Assembly (NCBI GenBank): GCA_017517805.1
Contig: JAFWYD010000008.1
Coordinates: 62,001 to 126,000 of the forward strand
Source of the DNA: Akkermansia sp.
GTDB taxonomy: Bacteria > Verrucomicrobiota > Verrucomicrobiia > Verrucomicrobiales > Akkermansiaceae
Length of the DNA: 64,000 bases
Direction: 5' to 3'
In this document: one piece after another, positions 46,903 to 53,812 of the stretch
Layout: each line of letters begins with the position of its first letter
How positions within the stretch are numbered: position 1 is the stretch's first letter
Position numbers and translations under genes: made by a program
The notes under the pieces: model-generated
Database searches by the model: none
What the model saw: only the letters and a program-made list of their open reading frames with translations
Told to the model about the DNA's origin: nothing

Positions 46903-47858
46903 AAATGTTGATGCTTGTTCTCCGATGTGTGCTGGCGGCGTTTCTGCTGCTGCCGGTTCTGGGCTTGTCGTTTTACTGTGGGTATCAGCATGTCAGGCTC
47001 CTTAAGGAGATTGGCAAGGAACCCTACCTGTGTATCAGCCCGGATGCTGTGGACCCAGCCAATGAGGGACGCAAAGTGCAGCTGGCGGCACCGGCTTATA
47101 CGGATGAATGGCTGGAACTGCCCGATATCGGTGTGCGCTGTCAGGCCCTGCGGTTGACGCTGGTAACGGACCGCAGGCACCGGGGGGATGGTCAGCAAGA
47201 GGAACAGATGCAGTACCGTGGATTTCCGCTGCGGAGCCGCACCCGGCATGCCCGCTGCATCCGCATGGGGGCCTTTTCTCTGAATCTGCGTGAGTACGAT
47301 GCTGGTCGGCTGGGAGATCAGAAGATTCCCATGGAACTCGTTCATTTGCCGGAAGAGTGGAAACCTTATTGCCGAGAGGTGCAGAGCGAGTTATACAAAG
47401 CGCCCTATTACCTGAATCTGGAATTGGAGGACGAGCCGCCTCGCGAGTTGCGCTGCAGCATGGTGGCCAATGGCTCCCCGGCTGTGGTGCGTGGTATACA
47501 GCGGGGAAATGAAATTTCTCCGGTGCATGGAGTGCACGAAGATGAAAGTTTTTTCAACTTGGATGACCTCTGGATTCTGGAACGTGCCCATTGGGATGCC
47601 TGGGTGGCCCAGGGGGTTATCCTGATGGTGCCGGCCCTGCTGCTGGGAGTGTTTCGTCTGCTGGGCTGCAGGAAGGCAGGGAATAGTGGACCGCTGGCTA
47701 TTTGTCTCATGCTGGTGCTGGAGGCTGTGGCTTTCGTCTGCTGCGGTGGGTGGCGTTACGCAGCCTGGGCGGGTTTTGCAGCTGTTGTGGCAGCGGTGTG
47801 TCTGTGGCAGATTGTGCGGATGATACACGGTTTTCGCGTTGACTCAGCGGTGCAATAA
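46899..47858 (+). CDS. membrane protein of unknown function
   Basis: A 319-residue protein starting at the ATG that overlaps the preceding stop (ATGA at 46899-46902); an earlier in-frame ATG at 46806 lies inside the phosphatase gene. It has one N-terminal helix (about residues 4-26). A roughly 190-residue probably periplasmic domain of beta character follows (QLAAPAYTDEWLELPDIGVRCQALRL...). Then come three helices near the C-terminus (residues about 225-305, separated by a Cys/Gly turn). It is co-transcribed with lpxA, which might hint at an envelope role. I do not recognise the family. Confidence 0.68.
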   Translation: MKMLMLVLRCVLAAFLLLPVLGLSFYCGYQHVRLLKEIGKEPYLCISPDAVDPANEGRKVQLAAPAYTDEWLELPDIGVRCQALRLTLVTDRRHRGDGQQEEQMQYRGFPLRSRTRHARCIRMGAFSLNLREYDAGRLGDQKIPMELVHLPEEWKPYCREVQSELYKAPYYLNLELEDEPPRELRCSMVANGSPAVVRGIQRGNEISPVHGVHEDESFFNLDDLWILERAHWDAWVAQGVILMVPALLLGVFRLLGCRKAGNSGPLAICLMLVLEAVAFVCCGGWRYAAWAGFAAVVAAVCLWQIVRMIHGFRVDSAVQ

Positions 47859-47867
47859 GCGTATGAT
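47839..47867 (+). promoter_or_regulatory. PerM-family gene promoter, predicted leaderless
   Basis: TTGACT (47839-47844), 17 bases, TATGAT (47862-47867), then six bases (AGCCGC) to the ATG at 47874. The -35 box overlaps the end of the preceding coding region. Confidence 0.65.
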
Positions 47868-47873
47868 AGCCGC

Positions 47874-49097
47874 ATGAAGATTCAGGATAAGGAGGTTCCT
47901 ACTCTCTTTCAGCGCAAAATCTGCTGGGCGGCTCTCACCGGAGTGGCTCTGGTGGTCGTGGTGGCGTTGGTCTGCGGTTTGTTATTTGGCCTTGGTGGGC
48001 TGTTTGTGGCGCTGGAACCGGTGCTGTTGCCGGTGGTGATGGCGGGTTTCCTGGCGTATTTGCTTTCTCCCTGTGTGGCGCTGGTGCAAAAGCGTATCAC
48101 TAAGCGCCTCTGGGCGGTGGTGTCGGTGATGTTGATTGCCTGTGTTTTACTTGTGGGGCTGGGGTGTACCATTGTTCCCCCGCTGGTGCAGCAGACGGGC
48201 GATTTGATTGCCAAACGCGAGCAGATTCTGGAGAGTGTGGTGGAGGGCGGCAAGGCCCAGCTGGCAGAGAATCGTCTGCTGCAGAGGGGGGTGGACATGC
48301 TTTACAGCAAAATGCTCAAGGATGCCCGTGCCTCCGAATTGCCTCTGGAAGATTATGAAAGTCTCTCTCAGGAAGGTACTTACGAAGGGAAGCTGACTGC
48401 TATTCTGAGTTTTAACTCAGCCTACCTCTCGGAGAAAGCGCTTGCCTGGCTCACCGCTGGTACACGTGCGCTTTCTGGTGTTTCCATGGCTTTCATCGGC
48501 ACAATCATGGTGCCGGTGTTTCTCTTCTATTTTCTGCTCGAAAGCTCCAGTATCGCCAAAAACTGGCATACGGTGCTCCCTATCCGCCGCTCGGCTTTCC
48601 GGGAGGAGGTTGTGGACACTCTGCAAGAGATTAACAATTACATCATTTCTTTCGTGCGCGGGCAGATGCTGGTCAGTCTTATCGATGGTGTTATCCTGGC
48701 TATTGCACTCAAAATCATGGGCTTGCCGTATGCTGTAACGATTGCGGCTGCTGCGGCTCTGCTGGGTATCATTCCCTACCTGGGCATGATTTCCACTTGG
48801 ATTCCGGCGGTGCTGGTTGCCTGGTTCACCTGGCATGATGTGAGCCATGTCGTCATCGTGAGTGCCATTTTCGGTTGCGTGAGTCAGTTCGATGGGTGGG
48901 TGCTTCAGCCGCGCATCGTGGGCAGTCGGGTGAAGATGCATGACCTCACCGTCATGTTCTCCGTGCTCTTCTGGAGCTATGTCATCGGCGGTGTGGTCGG
49001 CGCTCTGCTGGCGGTGCCGCTCACGGCTTCCATCAAGGTTATCTTCACCCGCTATATCTGGTCCACCTATCGTAGTGGGGCAGAGCTTAAAGATTGA
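47874..49097 (+). CDS. AI-2E (PerM)-family membrane protein
   Basis: A 407-residue polytopic protein with about seven or eight helices. An N-terminal pair at residues 15-75 is followed by a third helix near 85-110. A soluble loop covers about 110-215, and helices continue to the end. The C-terminal half carries the PF01594 pattern: EINNYIISFVRGQMLVSLIDGVI, LLGIIPYLGMIS and DGWVLQPRIVGSRVKMHDLTVMFSVL. Family members include the TqsA autoinducer-2 exporter and Na+/H+ antiporter-like proteins, so the substrate here cannot be named. It has its own leaderless-type promoter and precedes secA. Confidence 0.85.
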   Translation: MKIQDKEVPTLFQRKICWAALTGVALVVVVALVCGLLFGLGGLFVALEPVLLPVVMAGFLAYLLSPCVALVQKRITKRLWAVVSVMLIACVLLVGLGCTIVPPLVQQTGDLIAKREQILESVVEGGKAQLAENRLLQRGVDMLYSKMLKDARASELPLEDYESLSQEGTYEGKLTAILSFNSAYLSEKALAWLTAGTRALSGVSMAFIGTIMVPVFLFYFLLESSSIAKNWHTVLPIRRSAFREEVVDTLQEINNYIISFVRGQMLVSLIDGVILAIALKIMGLPYAVTIAAAAALLGIIPYLGMISTWIPAVLVAWFTWHDVSHVVIVSAIFGCVSQFDGWVLQPRIVGSRVKMHDLTVMFSVLFWSYVIGGVVGALLAVPLTASIKVIFTRYIWSTYRSGAELKD

Positions 49098-49127
49098 GTC
49101 ATATTTGCCTGACAGGCAGACGCGGGC

Positions 49128-49156
49128 TTGCAAATGACAGGGGGACGTGTTACAAT
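49128..49156 (+). promoter_or_regulatory. secA promoter
   Basis: TTGCAA (49128-49133), 17 bases, TACAAT (49151-49156). It leaves a leader of about 67 bases before the ATG at 49231, unlike the leaderless genes. Confidence 0.7.
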
Positions 49157-49160
49157 CGCG

Positions 49161-49188
49161 CACCGCACGCGCCGTGCGCGGGCGTGCC
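49161..49188 (+). promoter_or_regulatory. GC-rich secA leader structure
   Basis: CGCAC/GTGCG (49164-49168 with 49174-49178) and GCACGC/GCGTGC (49165-49170 with 49182-49187) are alternative stems sharing the same bases. Two mutually exclusive folds are therefore possible at the 5' end of the message. Whether this regulates translation is not shown. Confidence 0.3.
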
Positions 49189-49230
49189 AAGGTGTCATCT
49201 GGTAGATTTATATTCTGAAAATTTTCTGAT

Positions 49231-52200
49231 ATGATTAAGTGGATTCTGAACAAAATCGTAGGTTCCAAGAACCAACGTGAAGTGCGTAAACTGAAGCCGG
49301 TCGTACGCCGTATTCTGGATTTGGAAAAATCCTGGGAAGGTAAAGACCGCGATTTCCTGGTGGGTAAGACCCGCGAGTGGCAGGCTCATCTGCACCGCTT
49401 CACTCCCATGGATTTGCCGACCCGCGGCGTGGTGCTGGCGGCGGCTCCTGAGCAGCTGGAAAGCTATGCCGCCCAGCTGAATACGCGTTTCGAATCCCTG
49501 GCTCCCGAGTTTCCGAAGCTTCCCAGGGTGGAGGCTACGGTGGAATCCATCGAGGCGGGCAAGAAAGCCCTGGCTGAGATTGAGCCGAAGTTTGCCAAGC
49601 TGCGTGCCAAGTATCTGGAAACGATCCTGCCAGAGGCTTTTGCTGCGGTGAAATGCGGTGCGCGCCTGCTGTGTGGCCAGATGGTGGATGTGTGCGGTAC
49701 GCCTATCAAGTGGGATATGGTGCACTTTGATGTGCAGTTGATTGGTGGTATTGCGCTGCATCGTGGATTTATCGCGGAAATGGCCACAGGTGAGGGTAAG
49801 ACCCTGGTGGCAACCCTGCCGGTGTACCTGAACGCCCTCACGGGCATGGGGGTGCATGTGGTGACGGTGAATGATTACCTGGCCCGCCGAGACTCGATGT
49901 GGATGGGGGCTCTCTTCTCCTTCCTGGGGCTCACGATTGGCTGCATCCAGAGCATGATGCCCAGCGACCTGCGCCGCCAGCAGTATGCCCAGGATATCAC
50001 CTACGGTACCAATTCCGAGTTCGGTTTCGACTACTTGCGCGACAACGGCATGGCCTCGAGCAAGGAGGCTCAGGTGCAGCGCGGGCATTACTTCGCCATT
50101 ATCGACGAGGTAGACTCCATCCTGATCGATGAAGCCCGCACGCCGCTCATCATTTCCGGCCCCGCAGTGATTGAGCACGAGCAGCAGTATGATACGCTCA
50201 AGCCGCTCATCGAAAAGGTGGTGCGTAAGCAGGTGGAGCTCTGCAACGGCCTCATGGAGAAAGCTGTGGAATACGCCAAGGCCGGGGATACGGAGCGCGC
50301 AGGCCGCTGCTTGTTCAAGGTGAAGCTGGGGCAGCCGCGCAACCGCGCCTACATGCGCTCCCAGCAGGACCCGGATTACCGCCGCATGGTGGAGAAATAC
50401 GAACTCTTCCTCTACCAGGATCCCCGCAAGATTGAGCTCTTTAAGCTCAAGGAGGAGCTTTACTACACCATCGATGAGAAAACCCACGATGCCGACCTCA
50501 TGGAAATGGGACGCGAGGTTATCAGCCCCGGGCATCCTGAGAATTTCGTGCTGCCCGATATCGGTACCGAATTCGTGAATATCGATGAGGATGATAAACT
50601 GAGTGAGCGTGAGAAGGAAGCCCGCAAGACGGCCCTCATGAAGCGCCTGGATGAGACGGGCGTGCGTCTGCACACCACCAGCCAGCTGCTGAAGGCCTAC
50701 ACCATCTACGAGCGAGATGTGGAGTATGTGGTAAAGGATAATAAGATTGTCATCATCGACCAGAACACGGGCCGCGAGATGCCCGGCCGCCGCTGGAGCG
50801 AAGGCCTGCACCAGGCGGTGGAGGCCAAGGAAGGCGTGGAGGTGGAGGCTGAGAACATGACCTACGCCACCATCACCATCCAGAACTACTTCCGCCTGTA
50901 CAGCCGCCTGGCCGGCATGACGGGCACGGCAGAGACGGAGGCTGCGGAGTTCCATGATATCTACAAGCTGGACGTGCTGCCCATCCCGACGAACCGCCCC
51001 TGCATCCGCGAGGACCAGAATGACTTGATTTTCCGCAGCCGCCGCGAGAAGTTCAACGCCGTGGTGGGCAAGATAGTGGAGTTGCACAAGAAGGGCCAGC
51101 CGGTGCTGGTGGGTACTGCCAGTGTGGAGGCTTCCGAGACGCTTTCCCGCATGCTGAGCTTTGCTAAGGTGCCGCATGAGGTGCTGAATGCCAAGAACCA
51201 CCAGCGCGAAGCCGAGATTGTGGCCCGTGCCGGTCAGCGTGGAGCTGTGACGGTATCGACCAACATGGCCGGCCGTGGTACTGATATCAAGCTGGGTGAG
51301 GGTGTGGCAGAGCTGGGCGGTCTCTTCGTGCTGGGGACTGAGCGCTACGAATCACGCCGTATTGACCGCCAGCTGCGCGGTCGTTGCTCCCGCCAGGGCG
51401 ACCCCGGCGGTTCGCAGTTCTTCCTTTCATTCGAGGATGACCTGATGCGCAATTTCGGCGGCAGCGAGCGCATGACCAAGATGATGGACCGCTTCGGTAT
51501 GCAGGAGGGTGAGGCCGTGGAGAACACGCTCATGAACCGCATCATCGAAGGCGCCCAGAAACGCGTGGAGCAGCGCAATTACATGTGGCGCAAGCACGTG
51601 CTGGACTACGATGATGTGATGAACCAGCAGCGCATGATTGTGTACGCCATGCGCAACGATGCCCTGCTGTGCGAGGAACCCCGCGAGATGCTTTATGAGT
51701 GCCTGGTGAATGGCACACACAACAAGTGCGAGCTCTACCTGAACGAGGATGAGACGGGAGCTTTCCGCTACACCGACCTGCTGCAGTGGATAAACTCCAC
51801 CTTCCCCATGGGCTGGAGTGAGAAGGAATCTGACCTGAAGGGCAAGACCCCCGAGGAGGTGGCAGAGCTCATCATCAACCGCGTCAAGGAGATGTATGAG
51901 AAGAAGGTGGCCGGTGAGCGCCCCGACCGCATCGACCAGATGGAGCGTTCCATCATGCTCCAGGCCATTGACAAACTGTGGCAGAAGCACCTCACTGATA
52001 TGGATGCCCTGCGCGAGGGTGTGCGTCTGCGCGCCCAGGGGCAGCGCGACCCGCTTGTGGAATACAAGCGCGAGGCATACTCTATCTTTGAAAGCCTGAT
52101 GCAGAATATCGATTACGAGATTCTCAACGGCATGTTCCGCAGCACGACGAACCTTTCTGCCTTTGAGGACTTCCTGGCCAGCCTGCCTGCCAGCAATGCG

Positions 52201-52632
52201 GAGGAGGAGGATTCCGATGTGACCGATATCCTGGGCAATGGCGATCTGCTGTCGGCCCTGCGCGAGCAGCTGCAGCTTATTCACGAACGCCAGCGCGCCG
52301 CCGGTCTGGAGCCAGCCCCGCTGCCCACGCTCGATGATGAGCCCGCCCTGACGGAGCCGGAAATGCTGCCGGAGGATGCCACCGCCGGCATGTATGGAGA
52401 ATCGGTGAGCGGAGCCATGGCTCAGGCGGTGCCTTTCAGCGAGAAGAAGATTACCCTGCCGAAGAAGAAGGTGAGCTTCAAGCTCAAACCCTCAGCCAAT
52501 CTGGATGCCTACGTGGTGAAGAATACGGGCGATATGCCCCTGGCTGATGAGGGCGAGGGTATGACTATCGGCGCGGTGGATTCCGGCTATGTGCCGGAGC
52601 TCTTCGCCGGCAAGGATGAAGAGAAAGCCTGA
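49231..52632 (+). CDS. secA: protein translocase ATPase SecA, long form
   Basis: The motor that drives unfolded proteins through SecYEG. The 1133-residue protein shows the Walker A ATGEGKT (187-191), DEVDSILIDEARTPLIISGP (Walker B/DEAD motif), GRRWSEGLHQAVEAKEGV, the SNMAGRGTDIKLGEG helicase motif and RQLRGRCSRQGDPGGSQFFLS. It exceeds E. coli SecA (901) mainly because of about 100 extra residues between ISGPAVIEHEQQ and the YTIYERDVEYVVKD block. The C-terminal tail is long and lacks the cysteine-rich zinc motif (SEC-C), so SecB interaction by that route is unlikely. The long insertion resembles that of Bacteroidota SecA. Confidence 0.96.
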   Translation: MIKWILNKIVGSKNQREVRKLKPVVRRILDLEKSWEGKDRDFLVGKTREWQAHLHRFTPMDLPTRGVVLAAAPEQLESYAAQLNTRFESLAPEFPKLPRVEATVESIEAGKKALAEIEPKFAKLRAKYLETILPEAFAAVKCGARLLCGQMVDVCGTPIKWDMVHFDVQLIGGIALHRGFIAEMATGEGKTLVATLPVYLNALTGMGVHVVTVNDYLARRDSMWMGALFSFLGLTIGCIQSMMPSDLRRQQYAQDITYGTNSEFGFDYLRDNGMASSKEAQVQRGHYFAIIDEVDSILIDEARTPLIISGPAVIEHEQQYDTLKPLIEKVVRKQVELCNGLMEKAVEYAKAGDTERAGRCLFKVKLGQPRNRAYMRSQQDPDYRRMVEKYELFLYQDPRKIELFKLKEELYYTIDEKTHDADLMEMGREVISPGHPENFVLPDIGTEFVNIDEDDKLSEREKEARKTALMKRLDETGVRLHTTSQLLKAYTIYERDVEYVVKDNKIVIIDQNTGREMPGRRWSEGLHQAVEAKEGVEVEAENMTYATITIQNYFRLYSRLAGMTGTAETEAAEFHDIYKLDVLPIPTNRPCIREDQNDLIFRSRREKFNAVVGKIVELHKKGQPVLVGTASVEASETLSRMLSFAKVPHEVLNAKNHQREAEIVARAGQRGAVTVSTNMAGRGTDIKLGEGVAELGGLFVLGTERYESRRIDRQLRGRCSRQGDPGGSQFFLSFEDDLMRNFGGSERMTKMMDRFGMQEGEAVENTLMNRIIEGAQKRVEQRNYMWRKHVLDYDDVMNQQRMIVYAMRNDALLCEEPREMLYECLVNGTHNKCELYLNEDETGAFRYTDLLQWINSTFPMGWSEKESDLKGKTPEEVAELIINRVKEMYEKKVAGERPDRIDQMERSIMLQAIDKLWQKHLTDMDALREGVRLRAQGQRDPLVEYKREAYSIFESLMQNIDYEILNGMFRSTTNLSAFEDFLASLPASNAEEEDSDVTDILGNGDLLSALREQLQLIHERQRAAGLEPAPLPTLDDEPALTEPEMLPEDATAGMYGESVSGAMAQAVPFSEKKITLPKKKVSFKLKPSANLDAYVVKNTGDMPLADEGEGMTIGAVDSGYVPELFAGKDEEKA

Positions 52633-52679
52633 TTCAATATGCCATAAGGCACATACGCCGTATACGTGAGAGAACTGTT

Positions 52680-53747
52680 ATGAATGTTCGTTCTGCGCTG
52701 GAGTATGTGCCTTATTTCTGCGGCCGCCTGTTTGTGGTGCATGTGGCTGCCCGCCTGCTGGAGGCGGGTGAGCTGGTGGATGCCCTGCTCGATGCTGACG
52801 CTCTGCATGAGGTGGGCGTGCGCCTGGTGCTGGTGGCTGAGGGAGCAGAGGCTGCCCAGCTTGCCTTGCGCGCTGGTGAGTGCGAAATGCACACCGCTGT
52901 GGCAGAGTACCCGTTGACGGAGGGTGCGTGTGCGGTTGCCCGCGTCAAGGAGATTGTGGAGCGCCGCCAGGTTGCAATCGTGGCGGCCGGGGCAGAGGGG
53001 CGTTTCCACGAAGCCGCTGTGAATATGGCTCTGGAGCTGGGCGCTTCCAAATACATCTGCCTGCAGGTGGGAGAAGTGCCTACTCGCGGTGGCCAGCCTA
53101 TTTTTGCTGTGCGTGAGAGCGAGGTGGAGCAGCAGCTTGCTGACTGCACCCACCCGGAGCTGCTTTGCGGGGCTGCCATTGTCTGCCGCAAGGGGATTCC
53201 GCGCGTGCATCTGCTCGATGGCCTGCGCCGTGGGGTTCTGCTCGATGAGTTGTTCTCGGAAGAAGGGGTGGGCTCCATGGTGCATGCCGACTCGTATTCA
53301 GAGATTCGCCCGCTGCGCGAAGAGGATATCCCGGAGCTTCTTTCCATGATTGCCCGCAGCATCGTGGATGCCAAACTAGTGCATCGCTCCTATGAGAGCA
53401 TCCGCGAGAATCTGCAGAGTTACTACGTCTATACGCTCGATGATACCATCGTGGGTTGCGTGGCTCTGTATCCCTATGCAGAGGAAGCCTGTGCCGAGTT
53501 GGGCTGCCTGTTTATCAAGAAGAATTACGAAGGCTGCGGGTATGGCAAGGCGATGTGCCGCTTTGTGGAGGACAAGGCCAGGGCGCTGGGTTTCAACCGA
53601 ATATTTGCGGTTTCTCAGAGTGCCGTCGACTATTTCCGCGACCGCATGCATTATGACCCGCTGCCGCGTAGTGTGCTGCCTGCTGCGCGACTGGCTGCGC
53701 TGGAATCCAGCGGTCGGGCCTCGGAGGTATTTGGCCGCGAGCTCTGA
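52680..53747 (+). CDS. N-acetylglutamate synthase-like protein with degenerate kinase domain
   Basis: Acetyl-CoA:glutamate N-acetyltransferase of the ArgA type, the likely first step of arginine synthesis. The C-terminal GNAT domain (about residues 207-325) is clear: YSEIRPLREEDIPELLSMI, VGCVALYPYAEEACAELGCLFI, and YEGCGYGKAMCRFVEDKA (acetyl-CoA pyrophosphate loop). The link RVHLLDGLRRGVLLDELFSEEGVGSM is diagnostic of ArgA. The N-terminal amino-acid-kinase domain (about 1-205) is shorter than usual: total length is 355 against about 440. It also lacks the glycine-rich phosphate loops and the GARPQI-like motif, so allosteric arginine binding may be altered. The gene has a weak ribosome site and follows secA by 47 bases. 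Confidence 0.8.
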   Translation: MNVRSALEYVPYFCGRLFVVHVAARLLEAGELVDALLDADALHEVGVRLVLVAEGAEAAQLALRAGECEMHTAVAEYPLTEGACAVARVKEIVERRQVAIVAAGAEGRFHEAAVNMALELGASKYICLQVGEVPTRGGQPIFAVRESEVEQQLADCTHPELLCGAAIVCRKGIPRVHLLDGLRRGVLLDELFSEEGVGSMVHADSYSEIRPLREEDIPELLSMIARSIVDAKLVHRSYESIRENLQSYYVYTLDDTIVGCVALYPYAEEACAELGCLFIKKNYEGCGYGKAMCRFVEDKARALGFNRIFAVSQSAVDYFRDRMHYDPLPRSVLPAARLAALESSGRASEVFGREL

Positions 53748-53755
53748 AAATACCG

Positions 53756-53786
53756 GAACCGCCAACCCGGGCAGGATTGGCGGTTC
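53756..53786. terminator. hairpin between convergent genes
   Basis: GAACCGCCAA (53756-53765) pairs with TTGGCGGTTC (53777-53786) with an 11-base loop. The T-tracts are poor, so termination is uncertain. Confidence 0.5.
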
Positions 53787-53812
53787 TGAGGGATGGCTGC
53801 GAGCTGCTTGTA

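Noticed and set aside
49195-51201. Minus-strand open frame (668 codons) opposite secA
   Set aside because: Antisense shadow; repeats of Leu/Val/His produced by secA codon bias.
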